NCBI GenBank assembly: GCA_018378255.1 | Contig: JAGZXV010000079.1 | Location: forward strand, 1 to 22,066 | Source of the DNA: Clostridiaceae bacterium | GTDB lineage: Bacteria; Bacillota; Clostridia; Lachnospirales; Lachnospiraceae | DNA length: 22,066 nt | Direction of reading: 5' to 3' | Shown here: positions 15,966 through 22,066 of the stretch, in pieces | Position numbering within the stretch: the first letter of the stretch is position 1 | How the letters are laid out: each line of letters opens with the position of its first letter | The notes under the pieces: model-generated | What the model was told of the DNA's origin: nothing | The model's database searches: none | What the model saw: the letters and a program-made list of their open reading frames with translations, nothing else | Position numbers and translations under genes: made by a program

Positions 15966-16977
15966 GACTGTATTTCACAGTTCCCTGATAACCGGTCACC
16001 GTTTCAGCCATTGCCAGGGAATTGAGAATTGCTTCCTCAGCTGCCTCAGCCGCGGCTGTAAACGCCCGCTCCAATTTGGCTTCTTCCAACATACGGATGT
16101 CTATAGACTCCTTCTCCGGTTTATAAGGAATCCGGTTGGCAGTGGTAAAACCGATCACAATATCGCCGCTTCCATGCCCCATATCGGATCCGCATCTGGA
16201 TAAGCCAACTCCTGCCCGTTTGATTATCCGTTTCAGCTGCCGGTCTGAAACGGGCAGATCGGTGGCAACGATTATCATCACAGATCCCTGGTCGGTTCTT
16301 GACGCTTCTATTCTGTCCGCCAGTTTTTCTCCCACCTGTTTTCCATTGATCCGGAGACTTTTTGTGGAGCCAAAATTCGTCTGCACCAATATTCCGATCA
16401 CATATTCCCGGCCATCGTATTCAACAACTCTGGATGCCGAACCGATTCCGCCCTTCAATCCAAAACAGACGGTTCCCTTTCCGGCTCCCACATCCCCTTC
16501 TTCAAAGTCCCTGCCTGCATTTAAAATGGCCTGGCGCACCTGCTGCTCTCCAATCACACGTTTTTGTATCTGGTTCAGAACGCTGTCGTTGCACTCTCCT
16601 ACCACAGGATTAACAGAACTGACCGTCACGCCGTCCGCTTCACAACGTTCGATCATGTATCCCGTCAGGGCATCGTGCACCAGCCCCACATTCAGCGTAT
16701 TCGTCAGGGCGATGGGCGTCTCCATAGTCCCAAGTTCTTCAATCTGGATCAGCCCCTGGGATTTTCCAAACCCATTATGGATATAAACGGCGGCTGTCAG
16801 CTTATTTATAAATGGATTGTCCTCACACGGAAGGATCACCGTCACTCCTGTTTTGTGTTCTTCATCATCCACTGTTACATGCCCTACCTTTACTCCCGGC
16901 ACATCGGTAATCTTGTTTTTGCTTCCGGGACGTCCGTTTCCGATTATAATTCCATATTCCCTGATTCTCTTATTCAT
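15928..16977 (-). CDS. P1-family peptidase (DmpA/BapA-type aminopeptidase)
   Basis: A 349-residue N-terminal-nucleophile-type hydrolase of the DmpA / L-aminopeptidase-D-esterase family. These proteins cleave themselves before a Ser that becomes the nucleophile of the small subunit. The expected site is visible as Gly-Ser in DQGSVMIIVATDLP (Ser about 232). Other family blocks are ITDVPGVKVGHVTV near the N-terminus, AVYIHNGFGKSQG, LTNTLNVG and FGLKGGIGSASRVV. Two in-frame ATGs are possible. The one at 16977 is preferred because GGAGAG lies four bases upstream and overlaps the earlier ATG (16989). It is the last gene of the operon with the AI-2E-family and alanyl-tRNA-editing genes, 21 bases after the former. 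Substrates of this family include D- and beta-amino peptides and esters; which applies here is unknown. Confidence 0.92.
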   Translation of the reverse strand: MNKRIREYGIIIGNGRPGSKNKITDVPGVKVGHVTVDDEEHKTGVTVILPCEDNPFINKLTAAVYIHNGFGKSQGLIQIEELGTMETPIALTNTLNVGLVHDALTGYMIERCEADGVTVSSVNPVVGECNDSVLNQIQKRVIGEQQVRQAILNAGRDFEEGDVGAGKGTVCFGLKGGIGSASRVVEYDGREYVIGILVQTNFGSTKSLRINGKQVGEKLADRIEASRTDQGSVMIIVATDLPVSDRQLKRIIKRAGVGLSRCGSDMGHGSGDIVIGFTTANRIPYKPEKESIDIRMLEEAKLERAFTAAAEAAEEAILNSLAMAETVTGYQGTVKYSLTELYLKDSVQL

Positions 16978-16998
16978 AATTCTCTCCATTCATTCCGA

Positions 16999-18141
16999 TC
17001 ATTTATCCGTCCTTCTTCTCCTGCTGCTTTTTAATGCAGTTCTTCTGTTCACTTCCTCTTTGAGCAGCGCATAACCTACGGAACACAAAGGAATGAAGAT
17101 CAGCATTCCCGCAATTCCCATAGCACTGCCGCCCACTGTCACCGCAACCAGCACCCATATAGAAGGAAGTCCCACTGAATTGCCCACCACATGAGGATAG
17201 ATCAGGTTTCCCTCAATCTGCTGCAGCACAAAAAAGATGATAATAAAAGCTAAAGCCTGCAGCGGGTTCACGATCAGCATGAGGAATGCGCCGACCGCAC
17301 ATCCGATAAATGCCCCGAACATGGGAATCAGTGCGGTAAACGCGATCAGCACGCCGATCAACACCGCATACGGCATCCTGAATATGCTCAGCGTCAGAAA
17401 AAACATCAGGCCCAATATGACTGCTTCCAAACATTGTCCGGTCAGGAAATTGGAAAAAGTCTTCTCCGCCAGGGATGAAATTTCAAAAATCCGTCCGGCT
17501 GTTTTGTCCTTTAAAAATGCCCCCAGAAACTTTTTAATCTGCCGCGCCAGAATTTCTTTCTGAAGAAGAATATAAATGGCAAATATGAAGCCGATGCCAA
17601 ACGTGGCAATTCCGCTGACAATGCTCATAGCGGCCGAAAATGTGGTGGTGAGCACGGTTCCGGCCCCATTTCCCAAAAAGCTGAGAATGCCTTCCAGCGT
17701 CTGCTTCCAGTCGACTTCAATCTGACTGATATAATTCACAATTTCAGGATAGGTTGCAAAGATAACCTGAGCCTGTCTCTGGACTTCTTCCAAAAAAGCA
17801 GGTATGCTTTCCTGCAAAGTGATAAATGTCCTGAACAGCTCCGGAACCACAACCAGAATGACCACCAGCATCACGCCCATCACAGCCAGAATCGCTGCCG
17901 CCAGGCTAAATGGCCGCTTCCACCGTTTCTCTCTTCCGGGGTAGATATAACTTTCGATTTTTCTCATGGGAACATTGAGGATAAATGCGATAACCATGCC
18001 GATCAGAAACGGCAGTATCATCTTTATGAGCGTTGCCGCCAGTTCGAGCACGCTGCGGTAATTGATGCCGACCACTACGGCCACAACTGCAAATATTATG
18101 ATTCCCTTTATTTTTTTAACATTTTCCCTGTTTAATTCCAT
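16999..18141 (-). CDS. AI-2E family transporter (PF01594-type membrane protein)
   Basis: A 380-residue polytopic protein with about eight hydrophobic segments: two close together at 15-60, one near 78-100, then after a soluble region (about 105-155) a set from about 160 to 365. The C-terminal block GNLIYPHVVGNSVGLPSIWVLVAV and the following GIAGMLIFIPL are the family hallmark. The name comes from E. coli TqsA, linked to autoinducer-2 export, but many members are cation or proton antiporters, so the substrate is not predictable. The C-terminus is strongly basic (NRRTALKSSRRRRTDK), in line with a cytoplasmic end. The start overlaps the end of the alanyl-tRNA editing gene by 10 bases, so they are cotranscribed. 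No quorum-sensing gene lies nearby. Confidence 0.92.
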   Translation of the reverse strand: MELNRENVKKIKGIIIFAVVAVVVGINYRSVLELAATLIKMILPFLIGMVIAFILNVPMRKIESYIYPGREKRWKRPFSLAAAILAVMGVMLVVILVVVPELFRTFITLQESIPAFLEEVQRQAQVIFATYPEIVNYISQIEVDWKQTLEGILSFLGNGAGTVLTTTFSAAMSIVSGIATFGIGFIFAIYILLQKEILARQIKKFLGAFLKDKTAGRIFEISSLAEKTFSNFLTGQCLEAVILGLMFFLTLSIFRMPYAVLIGVLIAFTALIPMFGAFIGCAVGAFLMLIVNPLQALAFIIIFFVLQQIEGNLIYPHVVGNSVGLPSIWVLVAVTVGGSAMGIAGMLIFIPLCSVGYALLKEEVNRRTALKSSRRRRTDK

Positions 18142-19307
18142 TCACATTCTCCGCTCTTTAACATTTCAAACACATCTATGATTTTGTCTTTTTCTGCCGC
18201 CCAGGTTCCCTGGGCCATCTGGCTGCTTCCGCCGCCGCGGCCGTTCAGCAGACCGTTCATCCATTTGCTCATTTTTTTCATATCTTCTGCGGTACTTCCC
18301 AGCGCGTACTGCCAGTTACCGTCCTCTCCGGAACAGACCGCTGCCACATTCCCCCTGCCCTGTTCATACAGCATGGTGCAGAATCTGCGGAGCTGGACCG
18401 GTGTGAGATCTTGTTCGAAAACCAGCAGAGGCTTGTCTGACTGCGGATAGGCTTCCGTCTTCGCTGCAAATAACTGCTGGTATACCTGGTTTAACAGGAA
18501 GTCTTTTCTCTCGCTTTCCTTTTTTAACTTTTCCACCGCTTCCACCAGCAGTACCGGTTTCGCAGACAGCAGATGGGAAATGCTTCGTATCTGGTCCAGC
18601 CTTTTTTCATAGTCCAAAAGGGCATCCTTTCCGCAAAGCATGGAAATCCTGACACCGCCTTTGTAATTGATCATTCCGGTAGTTTTGATAATCCCGATTT
18701 CGCCTGTGCGCTCTACATGGGTTCCGCAGCAGGCACAGATATCTCCTCCCGGAATTTCCACAATCCTGACTTGACCGGTCAGTTCTTTTTTACTCCGGTA
18801 ATCCAGCCTATGTAATGCCTCTTCATCTGGATAGCTGACTAAAACTGGTACATTCCCATACACCACCTGATTGGCTTCCAGTTCAATCTCTCTCAACTGT
18901 TCTGCATTCAGGACACCGTTAAAATCGACGGTCACTTCTTCGCTTCCCATATGGAATCCCACATTGTCATATCCGTATTTCCGGTTCACCAGACCGGACA
19001 ATATGTGTTCTCCCGAATGGAGCTGCATATTGCGGTAACGCCTGTCCCAGTCTAAAATCCCGGTTACAGCTGTCCCTTCTTCCAGTGCCCGGTCCGTATA
19101 ATGGACGATTTCTCCGCCCTTTTCATGAACAGATATCACATTGGCCTCTCCAAGCGTTCCCATATCAGAAGGCTGTCCGCCCCCTTCCGGATAAAATGCG
19201 GTCCTATCAAGCACCACTTCAAACATGTCCTGTTTTCCTTTTGTACATCTGAGCACCTTAGCTTCAAACTGTTTTACATAAGGTGTGCTGTAATATAATT
19301 TTTCCAT
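18132..19307 (-). CDS. Alanyl-tRNA editing protein (AlaX-like, with DHHA1 domain)
   Basis: A 391-residue, cytoplasmic, free-standing homologue of the editing half of alanyl-tRNA synthetase that removes Ser or Gly wrongly attached to tRNA-Ala. The zinc/active-site set is visible as HSGEH (H97, H101) and CACCGTH (C193, H197), together with the N-terminal DRTAFYPEGGGQPSD loop (34-48). A long helical region (about 230-290) and a C-terminal DHHA1-like part ending GRGGGSSQMAQG (356-367) make this the long AlaX form. The frame is open back to an ATG at 19376, but that start would precede the predicted transcription start near 19361. The ATG at 19307 has AAGAAGAG just upstream and matches the family N-terminus (MEKLYY). 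It is the first gene of the operon with the AI-2E and peptidase genes. Confidence 0.93.
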   Translation of the reverse strand: MEKLYYSTPYVKQFEAKVLRCTKGKQDMFEVVLDRTAFYPEGGGQPSDMGTLGEANVISVHEKGGEIVHYTDRALEEGTAVTGILDWDRRYRNMQLHSGEHILSGLVNRKYGYDNVGFHMGSEEVTVDFNGVLNAEQLREIELEANQVVYGNVPVLVSYPDEEALHRLDYRSKKELTGQVRIVEIPGGDICACCGTHVERTGEIGIIKTTGMINYKGGVRISMLCGKDALLDYEKRLDQIRSISHLLSAKPVLLVEAVEKLKKESERKDFLLNQVYQQLFAAKTEAYPQSDKPLLVFEQDLTPVQLRRFCTMLYEQGRGNVAAVCSGEDGNWQYALGSTAEDMKKMSKWMNGLLNGRGGGSSQMAQGTWAAEKDKIIDVFEMLKSGECEWN

Positions 19308-19367
19308 ATTTCTCTTCTTTCCCGATTCATTCACCCCGTCCGGGGCGTATTTCATTCTGTTATTTAG

Positions 19368-19395
19368 ATTATACACAAGTCTTCTATAACTTCAA
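19368..19395 (-). promoter_or_regulatory. Promoter of the AlaX-AI-2E-peptidase operon
   Basis: On the minus strand, TTGAAG (19390-19395), a 16-base spacer and a perfect TATAAT (19368-19373). The leader of about 55 bases contains a compact CCCC-GGAC-GGGG hairpin (about 19334-19345). The position excludes the upstream ATG at 19376 as a start. Confidence 0.65.
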
Positions 19396-19491
19396 TCAAA
19401 ATAATTCTAAAATTTTTCAAAATATTTGGAAACTGTGGCAAGCAGGGCCTCATATGATGGAGTGTAAAGAAAATATTTCGGAGGATTTAAC

Positions 19492-19719
19492 ATGAGTGAT
19501 TTAGCAGCAACAAACTGTGGTTGTGGATGCGGATGTGAAAGCGGAGGAAGCGGATTTAACTGTATCTGGCTGATTTTGATCCTTCTGTGCTGCGGCGGCG
19601 GATTCGGCGGCGGATGTTGTGAACATAACAGCTGCGGCTGCGGAAGCAGCAATGGATGCGACTGGATCTGGATCATCATTCTTCTGTGCTGCTGTGGCGG
19701 CGGCAACAGCTTCTGCTAA
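19492..19719 (+). CDS. Cys/Gly-rich two-module small protein (HCB protein 13-like)
   Basis: A 75-residue protein with 16 Cys and 18 Gly (45% of residues). It resembles clostridial proteins labelled chorion class high-cysteine HCB protein 13, a name with no functional meaning; the resemblance is from memory. Two similar modules are visible: a CGCG-rich segment, then a short hydrophobic stretch (IWLILILL, 25-32; WIWIIILL, 58-65), then a CC(C)GGG motif. The DNA repeats with them: CTTCTGTGCTGC occurs at 19582 and again 99 bases later. The hydrophobic stretches are too short for ordinary transmembrane helices. No signal peptide or cleavable leader was seen. GGAGG lies seven bases before the ATG and a strong terminator follows, so this is a real single-gene unit. 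Spore-coat/exosporium protein, metal binder, membrane-active peptide or bacteriocin precursor are all possible. Confidence 0.85.
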   Translation: MSDLAATNCGCGCGCESGGSGFNCIWLILILLCCGGGFGGGCCEHNSCGCGSSNGCDWIWIIILLCCCGGGNSFC

Positions 19720-19725
19720 AGCAGG

Positions 19726-19757
19726 CAAGGGCATCTTTTCGAAGATGCCCTTTTTTT
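19726..19757 (+). terminator. Intrinsic terminator of the Cys/Gly-rich gene
   Basis: A perfect 9-base-pair stem (19729-19737 with 19742-19750, GGGCATCTT/AAGATGCCC) with a TTCG loop is followed by seven T (19751-19757). On the minus strand the same stem lies downstream of the opposing 46-residue ORF but is followed by only two T, so it serves mainly the plus strand. Confidence 0.93.
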
Positions 19758-19765
19758 GCCCGTTA

Positions 19766-19906
19766 TTATTTTCCTTTGGAAGGCCTTGTAGGACGGTTCC
19801 CTTTTTCCGAACTCTTTCCCCTGTTCCTTTCCTCTCTTTTTTTCAAACATTCATCATCTATTTCATAAACAGCATTTCCTTCGATTACAAGTCTGGTACA
19901 AATCAT
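19766..19906 (-). CDS. 46-residue hypothetical protein (short ORF with ideal ribosome binding site)
   Basis: A short minus-strand ORF beginning MICTRLVIEGNAVYEIDDEC and continuing with a highly charged, basic tail (KKREERNRGKSS, then NRPTRPSKGK). AAAGGAG stands exactly six bases before the ATG, one of the best ribosome binding sites in the window. The N-terminal half reads like two beta strands with an acidic turn, the C-terminal half like a disordered basic tail. Two Cys (3 and 20) are present. It faces the Cys/Gly-rich gene, with the hairpin at 19729-19750 between them. On the minus strand TTCAAT, 18 bases and TATATT upstream could be a weak promoter. No family is recognised with confidence. 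Evidence for reality is the ribosome binding site plus a frame that fills the intergenic gap; expression is unproven. Confidence 0.6.
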   Translation of the reverse strand: MICTRLVIEGNAVYEIDDECLKKREERNRGKSSEKGNRPTRPSKGK

Positions 19907-19912
19907 ACGTAT

Positions 19913-19919
19913 CTCCTTT
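19913..19919 (-). promoter_or_regulatory. Ribosome binding site of the 46-residue ORF
   Basis: AAAGGAG on the minus strand, six bases from the ATG at 19906. It is the main reason to accept this short ORF as a gene. Confidence 0.7.
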
Positions 19920-20016
19920 GATCCTTAATTCTTTTCTAATAGTAATATATGCAGAAGACATGATTCCATTGAATCCTGCATATATTCAAACAAGACTACC
20001 AAACAGGACATCTCAC

Positions 20017-20508
20017 ATGATACAAAAACAAGATATTAAGTTGACCGAACTGGACTATCTGATCGGAACTCCCCACTCTCAGATGGTAAAGGCTGCCTTA
20101 CCATATATGAACATACCGGAACAGAAGTTCTTATCTCTTATGGTAAAGGTAAATGAACTGCAGCGAACCATGCAGTTGTTTAACGGCGGGGAAATGAGCG
20201 CCATGGGATTAAAATCCCCGGAGGAAAAGCCTGCCTCTCCGCTGGAAATGCTCAACGCCATAAAACCTTACGGCTCTACCTATGAACAGGATTTAATTGA
20301 TGTTGTGGTAAATGTTATGCAGGGGTTCCGCCTGTACCGGTCCTATCAGGAAACTGCGCCGAAAAGCGATGTGCCCCCGGATACCCCAGGCGCTTCCATG
20401 CCGCCTAAACCACCGTGGGAGCAGCTGAAATCCCTATTGAGTCCGGAACAGCAGTCCCGGATGGAGACTATGCAGATGGTGATGCAGACCATGCAGCAAT
20501 TTACTTAA
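20017..20508 (+). CDS. Hypothetical helical protein with Met/Gln-rich tail
   Basis: About 163 residues when started at MIQKQDIKLTELD; I do not recognise a family. AGGA lies eight bases before this ATG. In-frame ATGs at 19960 and 19918 are also possible, but the residues they add look random. The protein is predicted to be mostly helical: a globular helical part (about 1-60), a linker, another helical pair (about 78-106), a Pro-rich disordered stretch (about 110-132, with PPDTPGASMPPKPP), and a final amphipathic helix in which Met and Gln alternate (METMQMVMQTMQQF). No signal peptide or membrane helix was seen, so it is probably cytoplasmic. It is followed after 31 bases by another small unknown gene, most likely in one operon. 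A role as a structural or assembly partner is only a guess. Confidence 0.75.
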   Translation: MIQKQDIKLTELDYLIGTPHSQMVKAALPYMNIPEQKFLSLMVKVNELQRTMQLFNGGEMSAMGLKSPEEKPASPLEMLNAIKPYGSTYEQDLIDVVVNVMQGFRLYRSYQETAPKSDVPPDTPGASMPPKPPWEQLKSLLSPEQQSRMETMQMVMQTMQQFT

Positions 20509-20539
20509 TTGATTTATTTCATTAGAAAATGGAGGAATT

Positions 20540-20824
20540 ATGAACGATTCATGGAAACAGGATCCTAAAGTAAAAGCTATGAACCCCGAAAAAATCAAAT
20601 TCTTAACTGAACTCACCCAGCAGCTTGAAAAGACACCAAAAGACCAGCTGCTCATGAAATTTATGACCATCAATATGGAAGCAGGAAAAAAGGGTCTTCA
20701 GTTTACAGACCAGGAAACAGATCTGTTAGTCAGTATTTTAAGCACAAATATGAGCCAGGCTGACCGCAATAAGCTGGATACCTTAAAAATGCTCTCAAAA
20801 AAACTGGCTAAACGCAGTATCTAG
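20540..20824 (+). CDS. Hypothetical small helical protein
   Basis: A 94-residue, highly charged protein without recognised family, signal peptide or Cys. It reads as three or four amphipathic helices (about 16-32 NPEKIKFLTELTQQLEK, 36-50, 58-70 and 74-92), with a basic end LKMLSKKLAKRSI. GGAGG lies five bases before the ATG. It begins 31 bases after the preceding unknown gene and probably shares its transcript; similar composition (many Gln, Met, Lys) and size suggest that the two products work together. Its last codons and stop overlap the stem of a terminator used by the L,D-transpeptidase gene on the other strand, which fixes the DNA sequence at this end on both strands. Confidence 0.8.
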   Translation: MNDSWKQDPKVKAMNPEKIKFLTELTQQLEKTPKDQLLMKFMTINMEAGKKGLQFTDQETDLLVSILSTNMSQADRNKLDTLKMLSKKLAKRSI

Positions 20825-20836
20825 TTCAGCCAGTTT
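20797..20836 (-). terminator. Terminator of the L,D-transpeptidase gene, inside the opposing gene
   Basis: Arms AAACTGGCT (20801-20809) and AGCCAGTTT (20828-20836) pair perfectly over nine bases around an 18-base loop. On the minus strand the stem is followed by seven T (complement of 20797-20803). It lies 35 bases past the transpeptidase stop and covers the last codons and stop of the plus-strand gene. For the plus strand the following sequence (CATTACATTTTA) is a poor U-tract, so termination there should be weaker. Confidence 0.75.
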
Positions 20837-20870
20837 CATTACATTTTAAATTATCTGCCGCTATTTTGGT

Positions 20871-21602
20871 CTATTTGTACTCCAACTGAGAAAGATCGGA
20901 GACAATCACAATATTGGTTTTTCCGTCGACAGACTGAACCAGTTGTTTCATCCGTTCTTCCGGAATCCGGATGCATCCCGCTGAACCGGTGTCCGCCGCA
21001 GATTGTGTACAATGCATAAATATGGCGGATCCCTTGCCGGGAACACATTCCGTATTATAATTTAATACCAAACCATAATTATAGAATGGAGCTGCCGCAG
21101 ACATATCCTCTGCGGAGTTCCATGCTTTTTTTATTCCGCCTGTATTTACCAGCTTGTTATAATAAACGCTCTCAGGGTCATCCACCCAATAATCCCCTGA
21201 TTTAATTTCATGATAATCCAAAACGCTGCCCGGATCCTCTTTCAGCCCGAATGCCATGGTAAACTGATAGGTACCTAAAGGCGTTTTTCCGTCGCCTTCT
21301 TTCTTATCAGCGGTTCCTCCGTTTTTACCGTAAACACCAGGCACTGTAAACACCTCAGTCCAGCTGTTTTTCATTCCCGGTCCCTTCTCAGATGATTCTT
21401 TTACATAATAGCTCACCTTTACCTGCTCCAGGCCGGATGCCTCCACCAGAATCAACTGTTTTGCGTCAACGGCCGCTTTCAGGTTTCCAACAGCCGATGC
21501 CTCTACCACCGGATCAGGCGCTTCATCCGCAAATGCTGTTCCCATTATACCTCCCAGGCTGATCGCCGCAGCCAATAAGGCTGTTATAATTCTCTTTCTC
21601 AT
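20871..21602 (-). CDS. Secreted L,D-transpeptidase (YkuD domain)
   Basis: A 243-residue exported enzyme of the YkuD family, which forms 3-3 cross-links in peptidoglycan or attaches molecules to it. A signal peptide is clear: MRKR, a hydrophobic core (about 5-22) and a likely cleavage after AFA (residue 25). The catalytic pattern is H197...SAGCIR, with C210 as nucleophile and R212 in MHCTQ(9)SAGCIR form; the Gly residue that often follows the His (HG) is Cys here. The segment between 87 and 113 (PGVYGKNG...KTPLGTYQF) is the usual substrate-binding part. No LysM or peptidoglycan-binding domain is attached. It starts 21 bases after the adenine deaminase stop and probably shares that transcript. 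AGGAG lies 11 bases before the ATG, slightly far. It has its own terminator. Confidence 0.93.
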   Translation of the reverse strand: MRKRIITALLAAAISLGGIMGTAFADEAPDPVVEASAVGNLKAAVDAKQLILVEASGLEQVKVSYYVKESSEKGPGMKNSWTEVFTVPGVYGKNGGTADKKEGDGKTPLGTYQFTMAFGLKEDPGSVLDYHEIKSGDYWVDDPESVYYNKLVNTGGIKKAWNSAEDMSAAAPFYNYGLVLNYNTECVPGKGSAIFMHCTQSAADTGSAGCIRIPEERMKQLVQSVDGKTNIVIVSDLSQLEYK

Positions 21603-21623
21603 CTGATGTATATCTCCTGTTTT

Positions 21624-22066
21624 CTAGTCTTCTGAAGGGTTCCAGAGAACCGGAACCACTTTCTGTAAATCCGTATCAATCAAACCGTATGTATTGAGCC
21701 TCAGTTTTGGAATCACCGGCAGACTGGTAAATGCAAGGGTCATAAACGGATCGATCGTATCCGGTATTCCCAATTCTTTGGCACAGGCCTTCAGCTCTTT
21801 CAATCTGGCCTCTACCTCTCCGGCCGATTCCAGGCTCATGAGGCCCGCGATCGGAAGTTTCAGTTCACCAATCAGCTTTCCGTCCGCCGCAATTGCCAGG
21901 CCTCCTTCATTGGCCCTGACCGCATTGGCAGCGATTACCATATCCCTGTCATTGGTTCCGGCAACCAGCAGATTGTGGGAATCGTGGGCCACACTGGTGG
22001 CTACCGCGCCTTTTTTCAGCCCATAACCGCCGATAAAGCCGATTCCGATATGGCCGGTATGGAGAT
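21624..22066 (-). CDS. ade: Adenine deaminase, C-terminal part (partial)
   Basis: The last 146 residues of an adenine deaminase; the frame is open to the window edge, so the N-terminal three quarters lie outside. Adenine deaminase converts adenine to hypoxanthine and ammonia in purine salvage. The block HTGHIGIGFIGGYGLKKGA followed by VAHDSHNLLVAGTNDRDM is the C-terminal hallmark of the AdeC type, as are GLMSL and the closing LTDPFMTLAF-like stretch (IDPFMTLAFTSLPVIPKLRLN). Only the C-terminal domain is seen, so the metal-binding His residues of the amidohydrolase barrel cannot be checked. It is upstream of, and 21 bases from, the L,D-transpeptidase gene on the same strand. Confidence 0.93.
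   Translation of the reverse strand, partial: LHTGHIGIGFIGGYGLKKGAVATSVAHDSHNLLVAGTNDRDMVIAANAVRANEGGLAIAADGKLIGELKLPIAGLMSLESAGEVEARLKELKACAKELGIPDTIDPFMTLAFTSLPVIPKLRLNTYGLIDTDLQKVVPVLWNPSED

Noticed and set aside
16136..16786. 216-codon plus-strand open frame
   Set aside because: It is antisense to the P1-family peptidase. The Pro/Ser-rich product is what the reverse of a well-conserved gene gives, and no ribosome binding site was seen.
16999..18141. Evidence for AI-2 quorum sensing
   Set aside because: The family name suggests it, but there is no luxS or lsr-type gene here and many members carry ions, so no signalling role is claimed.
19430..19460. Possible sporulation sigma-E/K promoter before the Cys/Gly-rich gene
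   Set aside because: CATATGAT partly fits the -10 pattern and an AC lies 17 bases upstream, but these are very short matches in AT-rich DNA and cannot be told from chance.
19407..19706. Pro/Gln-rich 99-codon minus-strand frame opposite the Cys/Gly-rich gene
   Set aside because: Its composition (runs of PPP and QPQ) is the mirror of Gly/Cys codons. The plus-strand gene has the ribosome binding site and terminator.
19501..19734. Ala-rich 77-codon minus-strand frame opposite the same gene
   Set aside because: It is again a composition mirror (GC-rich repeats of GGC/TGC read backwards as Ala codons), with no ribosome binding site, and it crosses the terminator.
1..22066. CRISPR arrays, tRNA/rRNA genes, IS elements, prophage
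   Set aside because: No regularly spaced direct repeats, cloverleaf-like sequences, transposase motifs or phage structural genes were seen on either strand.

Overview
The window looks like chromosomal DNA from an anaerobic, low-to-mid GC Bacillota, most likely a Lachnospiraceae/Clostridia member. The evidence is a single-chain pyruvate:ferredoxin oxidoreductase, strong AGGAGG-type ribosome binding sites, a VanW-family wall protein, a PTS EIIC-EAL fusion, a YtrA-type GntR operon, and a tiny Cys/Gly-rich protein of a kind seen in clostridial genomes. No rRNA, tRNA, CRISPR array, insertion sequence or phage gene was seen. Almost everything is on the minus strand; the exceptions are a PHP phosphoesterase and a small plus-strand cluster near 19.5-20.8 kb.

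Region 1 (90-6860, minus) is a six-gene operon. A GntR/YtrA-like repressor is followed by a YtrB-like ATPase, a large ABC-2-type permease with a roughly 350-residue external domain, a membrane-fusion (HlyD/MacA-type) adaptor, a LolD/MacB-type ATPase and a MacB/FtsX-type permease. The genes overlap or nearly touch. A near-consensus sigma-A promoter (TTGACA, 17 nt, TATACT) precedes the repressor gene, and two palindromes that share TAATAC/GTATTA cores lie on it. The order resembles the Bacillus ytrABCDEF cell-envelope stress operon with an adaptor gene added.

Region 2 (7005-9270, minus) is one gene: a lactose/cellobiose-type EIIC membrane module fused to an apparently active EAL (c-di-GMP phosphodiesterase) domain, with a long two-way hairpin after it. 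Region 3 (9326-13060, minus) is nifJ (pyruvate:ferredoxin oxidoreductase), with a clear promoter and terminator. Region 4 (13106-14909, minus) is a VanW-family wall protein with a Pro/Ser/Thr-rich tail and a strong terminator.

Region 5 (15003-19395) holds a plus-strand PHP phosphoesterase. Its 3' end overlaps, tail to tail, a minus-strand operon encoding an alanyl-tRNA editing protein, an AI-2E-family membrane protein and a P1-family (DmpA-type) peptidase.

Region 6 (19492-20836) is the least understood part: a 75-residue Cys/Gly-rich peptide with two similar modules, an opposing 46-residue ORF with an ideal ribosome binding site, and two small, probably helical, unknown proteins in tandem. 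Region 7 (20797-22066, minus) is a secreted L,D-transpeptidase downstream of the 3' end of an adenine deaminase gene that runs off the window. The transpeptidase terminator lies inside the coding end of the opposing unknown gene.

The best candidates for undescribed biology are the small-protein cluster of region 6, the EIIC-EAL protein, and the adaptor-containing Ytr-like operon with its double operator.
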